A stretch of DNA of 64,000 nt from CAZEAP01 sp964510315 (lineage in GTDB: Bacteria > Planctomycetota > Brocadiia > SM23-32). Positions 33,767 to 41,320 of the stretch are shown here, piece by piece. The notes beneath the pieces are model-generated. The model was given only the letters and a program-made list of their open reading frames with translations, made no database searches and was not told the DNA's origin. Location of the stretch: positions 1-64,000 of the forward strand of contig CAZEAP010000009.1 of NCBI GenBank assembly GCA_964510315.1, read 5' to 3'. Both the position numbers and the translations under genes were made by a program. Position 1 is the first letter of the stretch, and each line of letters opens with the position of its first letter.

Positions 33767-35064
33767 CTGCTTACCTTGAGCGAGATAGGAACCGTGCGCG
33801 TCTGTTCGGGACGCTCCTCCAGGAGACCGCCCGCTTCCCCCTTCACCACCAGCGCGGCTTCGTATTCTGCTGCCTCAACCCCCTTTGGCACGCTGATGCG
33901 GCAGAGCAGGCCCCTGGACGAGCGGGGCGCCAGTGTGAACTCCCCACCGTCGAGAGTCAGCCAGCCCGCCGGTACGGTTCCGCGTTTGAGGCTGCACTTC
34001 AGCCTCATGGTAGACAAACCCTCGTTCCGGAACACAAGGCTCCGCGTGGTGAACCGCCCCGGCCCGGCCTCAATATGCAGTTCTCCCGGTTCGACCTCCA
34101 GGCCGCTTGCCCGTGCCGCGGGTATGCTCCCGGCCCACGTCCGGGCCAGTTCCTCGGATACGACAAACTCGGTCTGCCCAAAGGCCTTGCGGCCGGTCTT
34201 TACATTCGGATCGACCGAGCAGCGCGCCTGGTAGCGCCCCGGCGGCAACGCCACTCCGAGGACGCCCTCAAAAACCCGTGCGCCACCGGGCAGAATCCGT
34301 CTCCTGGCGGCATGCAGAGGGACGCTGGCTACATGGCGGCGGGCGTCTCTGTAGATGTCAGCGGCGGCGGAGCCGATGAAGAACACCGGACTCTGGTTGG
34401 ATGCCTTGGCGGTTATCCTCAGACCGGTCATTTCCGAGTTTCCCGGCGGTTCATCTCCGGGGACGCCCTTTGGTTGTTCGAACCGAGGAAGGGCAGCTTC
34501 GACCCATTCCATTCGTGGCCGCACCATGTAGTTTCGGCGCCTGACCCGCACCCACACGGCAGAGGCGGTGCGGAGGACGACGTTCACGGCACCGATCTTT
34601 TTGCGCGACCCTCCGAAGGTCATCATTACCGCCGCCCAGTAGTCTCCGTCGGCACTCACCGGGGCGGCCACCGTGCCGTACAGTGTTCGTTTCTCTCCCG
34701 GTTGGAGCGTCACCTCCCGGGCGTCGAGATTGATCCAGTCAACGGCGGAACGCGAAGGAGTTTCTTCCGGCTCGAAATCGACAGCCCCCTGCTCGGTGAC
34801 CCGGAAATCGACCACCTCAAAATCGACGGAGACCGGCTGCCGCACGTTGTCTCTTGCCACGTGGTTCAGACGTATGGTGAAGTCCGAAGTCTCTCCGGGC
34901 CGGAGTGGCACATTCTGTTGCAGCGGCGAGACCGCCACGCCGCCCTGCGCGGAGGGGCATGCAATAGAGAAGATGAGAGCGCAGAGCGCTGCCGCCTTAA
35001 GGACAGGCGACAAACCGCGATGGGGAGGAAACCGGCCGGTCTTTGTCGTCCCGCTCAAACTCAT
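33763..35064 (-). CDS. PapD-like periplasmic chaperone-type protein
   Basis: A 433-residue exported protein with signal peptide (about 20-42). The first domain (about 43-165) is a PapD/immunoglobulin-like beta-sandwich: VAVSPLQQNVPLRPGETSDF, then REVTLQPGEKRTLYGTVAAP and GDYWAAVMM. This matches the pattern of fimbrial chaperone N-terminal domains (long conserved strand, LxPGE, P-x-x-x-x-GxY). A middle strand-rich part follows, and a second sandwich near 330-430 (TTRSLVFRNEGLSTMRLKC, FTLAPRSSRGLLCRISVP). ATG 35064 has GCGGAG at good distance. It starts 90 nt after subunit 1 and overlaps the secretin gene by 4 nt. It would fold or escort the secreted subunits; this follows from fold and position. 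Confidence 0.75.
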   Translation of the reverse strand: MSLSGTTKTGRFPPHRGLSPVLKAAALCALIFSIACPSAQGGVAVSPLQQNVPLRPGETSDFTIRLNHVARDNVRQPVSVDFEVVDFRVTEQGAVDFEPEETPSRSAVDWINLDAREVTLQPGEKRTLYGTVAAPVSADGDYWAAVMMTFGGSRKKIGAVNVVLRTASAVWVRVRRRNYMVRPRMEWVEAALPRFEQPKGVPGDEPPGNSEMTGLRITAKASNQSPVFFIGSAAADIYRDARRHVASVPLHAARRRILPGGARVFEGVLGVALPPGRYQARCSVDPNVKTGRKAFGQTEFVVSEELARTWAGSIPAARASGLEVEPGELHIEAGPGRFTTRSLVFRNEGLSTMRLKCSLKRGTVPAGWLTLDGGEFTLAPRSSRGLLCRISVPKGVEAAEYEAALVVKGEAGGLLEERPEQTRTVPISLKVSR

Positions 35065-35153
35065 GGTTCTCCGCACTCGGCCGTCCCGGACGACCTCTCA
35101 GGAGTGCACTTCTGACGGGCCGGGGCTCTCTCGGCAAACGCTAAGAGTCCGCC

Positions 35154-35687
35154 TTATTGAGTGCCCCAGCTCGCCGTGATCGTCTGCGTGGCGCTGTAGC
35201 TGCCGGCGTCCGGCAGTGTTCCGGCGGCGTTCGAGGCACGCGCCTGAAGGGTAATATCCACCGCTCCGTCGCCATCGACGTGCGTGATGGTGGAGGGGGT
35301 ACTCAGAAAAGAGCTATATACGTCGTAGGTTACGTCCGACCCGCCAGTCGCCGTGCTGCCGTCACCGTCGTATTGCAGCCCGTACTCGGTGTACAGGGTG
35401 TCTCCGCCGGCCTCGGACAGTTCGGCCGTGGTCGTGTTGTCCGCCGTGACGTCGACGTTGCCATTGGTATACAACGTCTGGGTGGCGGAGCCGGTCAGCG
35501 TGTCGGCCTGGGCCGTCATGGTGCCCAGGTCGATCGCGGCGAAGTTGCCGGCCCACTCCATGATGTCGTCCACCGTCGCCGAAACCGAGCAGGTGCTGGT
35601 ATCATCCGCCGGCTGGGCTACGACACTGCCGGCTGCAAGGCACATCAACGCCAGGACAGCAACCGCCGCATGGAGACTTGCTCGCAT
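35154..35687 (-). CDS. Secreted beta-rich subunit 1 of the secretin operon
   Basis: A 177-residue protein with signal peptide (MRASLHAAVAVLALMCLAAG, cut near VVAQ). Mature part: a single early Cys (STCSVSATV), the family motif MEWAGNFAAIDLGTMTAQAD, then the blocks shared with subunit 3 (ADNTTTAELSEAGGDTLYTE, YDGDGSTATG) and a final strand YSATQTITASWG. The Cys near the N-terminus followed by strands and an aromatic-rich end strand is the pattern of SCPU/spore-coat-U type pilins, a cautious comparison. The start at 35687 is fixed by AGGAGGA. As first gene of the operon it should be the most expressed, as expected for a major structural subunit. Confidence 0.75.
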   Translation of the reverse strand: MRASLHAAVAVLALMCLAAGSVVAQPADDTSTCSVSATVDDIMEWAGNFAAIDLGTMTAQADTLTGSATQTLYTNGNVDVTADNTTTAELSEAGGDTLYTEYGLQYDGDGSTATGGSDVTYDVYSSFLSTPSTITHVDGDGAVDITLQARASNAAGTLPDAGSYSATQTITASWGTQ

Positions 35688-35789
35688 TCTTTGTCCTCCT
35701 GTACCTGAAGGTAGGAAATCCTCGGAGCGCCGCTGGCGTCCTGCCGCGAGGCGGAACCCGTCTGGCGGAACCTTCCGCCGCCGTTTGTG

Positions 35790-35805
35790 CGGCACATCAT
35801 TTGCT
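35790..35805 (+). promoter_or_regulatory. Sigma-54-like element on the plus strand, no target gene
   Basis: CGGCACATCATTTGCT has GG (35791-35792) and GC (35803-35804) at the right distance and close agreement with the consensus. Downstream, for 380 nt, there is no plus-strand gene, so it is either chance or the promoter of an untranslated RNA. Confidence 0.35.
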
Positions 35806-35843
35806 ACTTTGGGTGCACAGCTTTGCCCGTCATCCAAGCGAAG

Positions 35844-35859
35844 CGCAACTCACGTACCG
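35844..35859 (-). promoter_or_regulatory. Sigma-54-like promoter upstream of the secretin operon
   Basis: On the minus strand CGGTACGTGAGTTGCG has the invariant GG and GC in register and an intact TTGC. It lies about 157 nt upstream of subunit 1. It is weaker than the three pilus promoters. Confidence 0.45.
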
Positions 35860-36182
35860 GGCGGCGGCTGTTTGTGCTTCCACCCCGGCCAATATCGCCC
35901 TTTCCGCAACATTGCCTGGGGAACCCAACTCCCCTGAAGCCGCTTCTGAGGCCTTTTCCTTGGCTCTCGGCCCTCCATCCGCTTGACCTGTTCCCAACGC
36001 CTTGATCGCCCGGAAAAATCCAAACTCACAATGGCTTAGCCCAAACCACCAACAGGCTGTTCGCCTTGCCTCAGAATGCAACGCGCCTGCTTAGGGCCCC
36101 CCGGCGAGGAGCAAGGACATTTTGAGCCGGGCCCACGGGCTGCCCGTTGCCCCGACGTTTCGATGTCCGTCCCGGCACATGA

Positions 36183-36401
36183 TCAGCCGGCTTCCAGGCC
36201 GCTCAGTCCGCCCTGTTCCCGGATAGCCTCCAGCAGGACCTGGTTCTGCAGATAGACCGCCAGGGTAGCGTGAGAGACCACCTGCAGGTAGCGAATCTGT
36301 TGTATTTCGGGGTCTTCCCGGAACTCGGCGTCGGAAAGAAAGCCTTCTGCGGACTCCGCGTGCTCATGGGCACGCTCCAGTAACTCCTCTGCTGTAGCCA
36401 T
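36183..36401 (-). CDS. Small helical protein of unknown function
   Basis: A 72-residue acidic protein, mostly alpha-helical: AEELLERAHEHAESAEGFLS, then a second helix (QIRYLQVVSHATLAVYLQNQ) and a short tail. No signal peptide or metal motif. The start at 36401 has an AGGGG stretch upstream. It lies 28 nt after the phosphodiesterase stop, so it should be the second gene of that transcript. Confidence 0.6.
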   Translation of the reverse strand: MATAEELLERAHEHAESAEGFLSDAEFREDPEIQQIRYLQVVSHATLAVYLQNQVLLEAIREQGGLSGLEAG

Positions 36402-36429
36402 CTGTGGGTCGCCCCTGAGTGAAAGCAGC

Positions 36430-37197
36430 TCACAAGCCGACCGTCAGCCGGTCACCCAAACTGTCGGCCAGCTCCGCTTCGTCCTTGATTTTCTGGATCG
36501 TTCGGCCGACGTCGTAAGGGGTTCGTTGGATATTGACCACCTGGCTGACGATCCGGAAACTCATGTCTTCCTCGCGTATGTAACAGAACTTGAAGCGCAC
36601 CGGGTCCAGGGTGGCATAGCTGGACATCCAGTTCCTGTCCCTCGGCTGGCCCACGCTGCCGGGGTTGACCACGTGGGGGGTTCGTATGGGCAGATGACTG
36701 TGACCGATTACCAGCATCTGACCTTCCACCTTATCGCTGAGGGCCTCCATGCCCAGCCCCGGCAGCACGTATTCGTTCAGCATGTCTTCCCTGGAGCCCG
36801 GCTTCCCGTGGAGGATCGTCAGCCCTTCCACCTCGAGTTTCAGTGGCAGTTGGCGCAGGTAATCCCTGTTCTCCGGGCTGAGCCGGCGGTTGGTCCACCA
36901 TGAGGACGCCTTGGCAACGGAGTTTTTCTGTGCGTATATCTTGCGGCACAGAGCCCTGTCCTCCTCCGGCAGCCCGCCCTCCTGTTCCAGCAAGTGCAGG
37001 TTCGCGCAGACGAAGTCATGGTTGCCCATCACGCTGGGGATCTGCCTCGTCCGCAACACTTCGCAGCATTCATTCGGGTTCGGGCCGTAGCCCACTATGT
37101 CGCCGGCACAATATACCTGGTCCCTGCGGCTTAGCTGCGCCAGAACGGCTTCCAGCGCTTCCAGGTTGCCGTGGATGTCCGAGATAAGCGCGATCAT
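36430..37197 (-). CDS. Metallophosphoesterase (YfcE-like)
   Basis: A 255-residue calcineurin-like phosphodiesterase. All metal motifs are present: ISDIHGN (about 5-11), AGDIVGYGPNPN, VMGNHDFV, ILHGKPG and IGHSHLP, ending with VNPGSVGQPRD. It fits the YfcE/MJ0936 group of small phosphodiesterases, which cleave model phosphodiesters; natural substrates are mostly unknown. ATG 37197 starts the conserved strand with AGAGGGG upstream. It is divergent from the SbcD-like gene, another metallophosphoesterase, but the two are of different subfamilies. Confidence 0.88.
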   Translation of the reverse strand: MIALISDIHGNLEALEAVLAQLSRRDQVYCAGDIVGYGPNPNECCEVLRTRQIPSVMGNHDFVCANLHLLEQEGGLPEEDRALCRKIYAQKNSVAKASSWWTNRRLSPENRDYLRQLPLKLEVEGLTILHGKPGSREDMLNEYVLPGLGMEALSDKVEGQMLVIGHSHLPIRTPHVVNPGSVGQPRDRNWMSSYATLDPVRFKFCYIREEDMSFRIVSQVVNIQRTPYDVGRTIQKIKDEAELADSLGDRLTVGL

Positions 37198-37301
37198 TAC
37201 CGTCAAACCCCTCTGCGGCCGACAACAATTGCTGACCATTTTAGCAGAGCGGCGAAGCCGCCTGCAAATCCACCCCGGGAACCTGACCATGCGTGACCGG
37301 C

Positions 37302-37329
37302 TTGACAAGCCTGCTGACTGACGTAGAAT
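37302..37329 (+). promoter_or_regulatory. Sigma-70-type promoter of the SbcD/SbcC-like operon
   Basis: Perfect TTGACA (37302-37307), 16 nt, TAGAAT (37324-37329), about 50 nt before ATG 37379. Confidence 0.65.
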
Positions 37330-37378
37330 GGGCAATGGTTCAACACCTGTCGAGTGTCATTGGCCGGGGCGGCGGCAC

Positions 37379-38440
37379 ATGAAAGTCCTCCACACGGGTG
37401 ACCTCCACCTCAGGGAAACCGGAGACGAGCGCTGGCAGGCGCTTAGAAAGCTGGTGGACCTTGCTCGCACCCGCGATGTCGGAATCTTCGTCGTGAGCGG
37501 CGACCTGTTCGACCGAGAGGTGGACGCCGAAACTCTCCGGGTGCCCCTCCGCGAAGTGTTTTCCGAAACCGGTTTCGAGGTTTTTCTTCTGCCGGGAAAT
37601 CACGACAGCGAAGCTTACGGAAACCGTTATTTCGGTGCTGACGTACACGTGTTGACCGAACCGGAGCCTGTCAAGCTGGACGGCGTTACGGTCGTGGGCC
37701 TGCCCTACGAACCGATCCGGGGCGAGGAAGTGGTCAGCCGCATACTGGCACTTCAGGGCGTCTTCGACGGGACGGACGTAGGTCTGCTGATCTATCACGG
37801 GGAGTTGTTGGACGCAGTGCGTTACGACCGATCGCCCCTGGACTATGGCGACGAAGGCGCCGGACGCTACATGCCGGTGAAGCTTTCGTACTTCGAATCC
37901 GTCTCCGCCGACTACGTGCTGGCCGGCCACTTTCACTCCAATTTCGACGTCTGGCGCTTGCCCGAGGGTGGTTTTTTCGTCTACCCCGGCTCACCAGTGT
38001 CCATAACGCGACGGGAAACCGGGCGCCGCAAGGTCAACCTTTTCGAGTTGGGCGAGCCCCCCGACCAGCAACTGCTCGATACGGCCCACTTTGCCGAAGT
38101 TGAGGTCAAGGTGGACCCCTTCAGCGGTGCGGACCCGCTGGCCCTGGTCCGGGAGCAACTCAGCAAAGTCCATCCGCAGGCCGCGGTCATTCTGCGCGTA
38201 GGGGGCTACTTCAACGGGGAGGAGCTGGAACGCTCCGAGCAGGAGTTAGCCGCCGAGCTGGAGGAGGCGGCCGCCGGCTGCGTCACCTGTCAGAACGAGC
38301 TGTTGGACATCTCCCGCGTGCTTAACAGCGATCTCTTCCGGGAGTTCAAGAAGCGATTGGGCGCCGCCGAGGACTTGCATGGACCGAAGGAGCCGGTCAT
38401 CGAGATGGCGATCCGGGCAATGATGGAGGCGGGACTGTGA
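37379..38440 (+). CDS. SbcD/YhaO-like DNA repair exonuclease subunit
   Basis: A 353-residue metallophosphoesterase of the Mre11/SbcD type. Motifs: HTGDLHL (about 5-11), VVSGDLFDR, LLPGNHDSEAYG, IYHGEL and LAGHFHSNF, ending with VYPGSPVSITR. A C-terminal domain of about 120 residues, for ATPase contact and capping, follows. It forms the nuclease half of an SbcCD- or YhaO/YhaN-like complex with the next gene, whose GTG overlaps this stop (GTGA). It is probably nucleolytic on DNA ends or hairpins; the exact substrate is unknown. Confidence 0.85.
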   Translation: MKVLHTGDLHLRETGDERWQALRKLVDLARTRDVGIFVVSGDLFDREVDAETLRVPLREVFSETGFEVFLLPGNHDSEAYGNRYFGADVHVLTEPEPVKLDGVTVVGLPYEPIRGEEVVSRILALQGVFDGTDVGLLIYHGELLDAVRYDRSPLDYGDEGAGRYMPVKLSYFESVSADYVLAGHFHSNFDVWRLPEGGFFVYPGSPVSITRRETGRRKVNLFELGEPPDQQLLDTAHFAEVEVKVDPFSGADPLALVREQLSKVHPQAAVILRVGGYFNGEELERSEQELAAELEEAAAGCVTCQNELLDISRVLNSDLFREFKKRLGAAEDLHGPKEPVIEMAIRAMMEAGL

Positions 38441-40764
38441 GAATATCGGAGTTCCTGGTGCACAGATACGGCCCGCTTTCCGGCCCCAGCCCCGCCAGGC
38501 CGAAGGACTTCTGTCTGCTGTACGGTCACAATGAGGACGGCAAAACGCTCACGGTCGAAGCCCTGGTCCGCATGCTGTTGCCCGGCGACGTGAAGCAGTT
38601 TTCCGGGATTCAGCGGATACCCGAGGAACCCGAAGGCTATGTGGTGCTGTGCCACGAAGACGGCGGGGAGACGAAGCTGCCCGAAGCCGGCAGTCTCCCT
38701 GACTTCACTGACCTGGGAAGCGACCATTGTCGCAACATCTTCGTCATCCGAGACAGCGACCTCTCCATCGTCGCAGAGCCGGCGTTCTACACCGACGTGG
38801 CCGACCGCCTCACCGGACTGCAGACCCAGGAGATAGAGGCAATCGTGGAGAAGCTGCGCGAGTTGGGCTCCCTGACCCCCACCGGGCGCATCGCCGACAG
38901 GGAGGATCAGCAGAAAATTGGCTCACGGCTGGAGGAGGCCCGGGCTGCGATCGATACGGTCGAAGCCCTCTCAGAACGGGTAGAGAACCAGCAACTGGAC
39001 CGCTGCGAGGAGCGAATCGGGGAAATAACGGCCCGTCTGCACAACATAGAGGCCGAACTCCAAATGCAGGAGCAGGCCCGCATGCGCGAGAAGCACCGGA
39101 CCGGCTCCGCCGCGCTCGAAGACCTGCGGGAGGCCCTCGAGGAAATCGAGGGGCTCGGGCGGTTCAACGCCGAGGAGGAACAGACCTGGAGCGACGCCGC
39201 ACAGTGCCGCAAAGCCGCCCTGGACGATGTGGAAACCCTCACCGCCGAAGCCGACCGGCTCCAGGAGAAAGCCAAAGACCTGGCCGGCCAGCTGAACCAG
39301 CGGGAGCGAGAGCTGCAGTCGCTGGAGAGACGTGCCGACAGGCTGGAGGGGGTGCGGGCGGCTGTTCAGGAATACAGGGAAGGCCCCGGACGAGCCGCCC
39401 CTACGGCAGGCCAGATATCCGCACGCAGGTTTTTCATGGCCATCTTCGGCCTGCTCGCGGCGGCGTCGCTGCTGGGAATGGTGGCGGCTTTCCATTGGGC
39501 GTTCGCCGTGTTGGCCGGCCTTTTTGGGGTGTTTTGCGCCGTAGCGGGCCTCTCGCTTCTTCGCCAGACCGCCCTGGCCCGCGCCGCCCGGCAGGAACTG
39601 GAGCGCATCCGTTCCTGGGCCGCAAGCGGCGGCATCGCCGCCCGCAGGGTCTCGGAGATCATCGTCGAGCTGCGCCAGTTCGATCACCACCTGGAGCAAG
39701 TGGAGGACCAGGTCTCAACCACGCGAACCGAGCTGGAAGTCGCACGCCGCCGTCTGGAGGAACTGAGGAAACAAAGGATCCCCGAACGCGAAAAGGCCGC
39801 GGCCGAGGCTGAACAGACCATCGACGAAACCCGCAGAAGCGCCGAAGTGGAAACCCTCCAGGAATACCGCGCCCGCCTGGAGGTGAAGAACCGACTGCAA
39901 CAGCGGATCGATACGCAGAAAGCGGTCCTGCAGAATCAGCTCGGCAGCGAACATGAAGAGCTGAACAAGAACATCCAGGACTGGCAGCAGAAGCTGGAGG
40001 AACTCGCCGGATACCGCGAAGAGGCCCCGGAGGTAGCGTACAACGAGGACAAAGTGCGGCGACTGCGGGACGAACGCCGCCGTCTCCAGGAGGAACGCAG
40101 AGCGCTGCGGAATGAACTGGACGCCTTGCACGGGCAACTTCGTGACCTGGAGAGAACGGGGGTCGATATACTCGGCCCCGACGCCGACCTGACCTGCACC
40201 CACACCACGGACCTGCCGGCGGTCCGGGAGGAACTGCGCCGGTTCATCCAAGAACACGAGCAGAGGATCGAGCACGCCAGGGCGGCCATAGCCGTCTTTG
40301 AACAGATCGGCCGGGAAGAGGAAGAGAAGGTGGCGGAGCTGTTCGGTCCCGAAAGCCGGGTCACCCGGCTGTTCGGTGAGATCACCGGGGGCCTCTACGA
40401 TTCGGTCGATTACGTTCGTGAGGAAGACGCGCGACGCGTCGAAGTCCGCATGTCGGACGGCAGGGCTCTGGACGCCGGGAAGCTTTCCGGCGGCGCCTGG
40501 GACCAACTCTACCTTTCCGTACGTCTCGCGCTCGGTGAAGCCCTCCTCGGAGGTGAAGCCGGGTTCTTCATAATGGACGACCCCTTCATAAAGGCGGACC
40601 CCGACCGCCTGCGGCGCCAGCTACAGGTTCTTAAGCGCATTGCCGACAGGGGCTGGCAGGTACTGTACTTCACCGCCAAGGGCGAGGTGCGGGAGGCTCT
40701 GGCCGACGAGATAGACGCCGGACGCGTCACGGAGGTCCCCCTCCCCGAAATGCGGCGTCCATGA
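38437..40764 (+). CDS. SbcC/YhaN-like ATPase with a central membrane hairpin
   Basis: A 775-residue SMC/Rad50-like ATPase. Walker A is degenerate but recognisable, LYGHNEDGKT (about 28-37). The C-terminal signature LSGGAWDQLYLSVRLALGEA and Walker B FFIMDDPF complete the ATP site. Long coiled coils (about 150-310 and 390-620) flank two hydrophobic helices near 330-380 (FFMAIFGLLAAASLLGMVAA and FAVLAGLFGVFCAVAGLSLL). YhaN-type proteins have this membrane hairpin where Rad50 has its zinc hook, which would anchor the complex to the membrane. It is coupled by a 4-nt overlap to the nuclease subunit. Confidence 0.85.
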   Translation: MRISEFLVHRYGPLSGPSPARPKDFCLLYGHNEDGKTLTVEALVRMLLPGDVKQFSGIQRIPEEPEGYVVLCHEDGGETKLPEAGSLPDFTDLGSDHCRNIFVIRDSDLSIVAEPAFYTDVADRLTGLQTQEIEAIVEKLRELGSLTPTGRIADREDQQKIGSRLEEARAAIDTVEALSERVENQQLDRCEERIGEITARLHNIEAELQMQEQARMREKHRTGSAALEDLREALEEIEGLGRFNAEEEQTWSDAAQCRKAALDDVETLTAEADRLQEKAKDLAGQLNQRERELQSLERRADRLEGVRAAVQEYREGPGRAAPTAGQISARRFFMAIFGLLAAASLLGMVAAFHWAFAVLAGLFGVFCAVAGLSLLRQTALARAARQELERIRSWAASGGIAARRVSEIIVELRQFDHHLEQVEDQVSTTRTELEVARRRLEELRKQRIPEREKAAAEAEQTIDETRRSAEVETLQEYRARLEVKNRLQQRIDTQKAVLQNQLGSEHEELNKNIQDWQQKLEELAGYREEAPEVAYNEDKVRRLRDERRRLQEERRALRNELDALHGQLRDLERTGVDILGPDADLTCTHTTDLPAVREELRRFIQEHEQRIEHARAAIAVFEQIGREEEEKVAELFGPESRVTRLFGEITGGLYDSVDYVREEDARRVEVRMSDGRALDAGKLSGGAWDQLYLSVRLALGEALLGGEAGFFIMDDPFIKADPDRLRRQLQVLKRIADRGWQVLYFTAKGEVREALADEIDAGRVTEVPLPEMRRP

Positions 40765-40798
40765 GGAAGCCGGATGACTCGGGGCCGCTTCAGCGCCG

Positions 40799-41320
40799 CT
40801 ACTCCGGCTCCCGAGCCAGCCGCCGATTGTACTGCTGAAGGAGCGCCCGGTAGCGGGCGGGCAGTCGGCCGGTGCGGAACGTCTCCCTCACCTTGCGTCG
40901 CTGTTGATCGGGGAGTTTCGGCGCCCAGTCCCCCTCCTGTCCGGACGGCGGAGGCCGACGGCTCCATTCCCACGTCCCTCTGGGCGCAACGTCCTCCTCG
41001 GCGGGTCTCCCGGACGGCCCGGTGGCGGTGCCCGCTGTCAGCCGCCCGGCCTCTCCGGGGCGCCCCCGGCCCACCTGCGGGGCACCGGTGCTCTGCCCGA
41101 CCGCCTCTATCAGGGCATCCAGCCCGTCAAGAATGCTCTTCTGCACGCGCCGCAGTTCGGACCCCGTCTCTCCTTCCCGTAGCAACCCGGCCGACTCCGC
41201 CATTCGGGCATCCACGGGAGCGAAGCCCGCTTCGGGGGGAGCGCCGGCGCCGCCGCAGCAAAGCAACATCGAGCCCCAGAGCAGTCCGATTGCGATCCCA
41301 CGGCCGATTGACCACCTCAT
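40799..41320 (-). CDS. Small lipoprotein of the DUF4175-like cluster
   Basis: A 173-residue protein with N-terminal hydrophobic segment ending in LLCC, a probable lipobox. The middle is Pro/Gly/Arg-rich and probably disordered. The end is conserved-looking: WAPKLPDQQRRKVRETFRTG then ARYRALLQQYNRRLA, a pattern recalled from the last gene of similar clusters in Planctomycetota. Its ATG overlaps the stop of the coiled-coil gene by 4 nt. No activity can be assigned. Confidence 0.7.
   Translation of the reverse strand: MRWSIGRGIAIGLLWGSMLLCCGGAGAPPEAGFAPVDARMAESAGLLREGETGSELRRVQKSILDGLDALIEAVGQSTGAPQVGRGRPGEAGRLTAGTATGPSGRPAEEDVAPRGTWEWSRRPPPSGQEGDWAPKLPDQQRRKVRETFRTGRLPARYRALLQQYNRRLAREPE

Larger units (their letters stand above)
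35688..36182. other. Long intergenic region upstream of the secretin operon
   Basis: No coding frame here looks real. The region holds two sigma-54-like elements facing opposite ways (35844-35859 minus, 35790-35805 plus). The minus one would serve the operon with a leader of about 145 nt. The plus one has no gene ahead of it. Confidence 0.5.
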
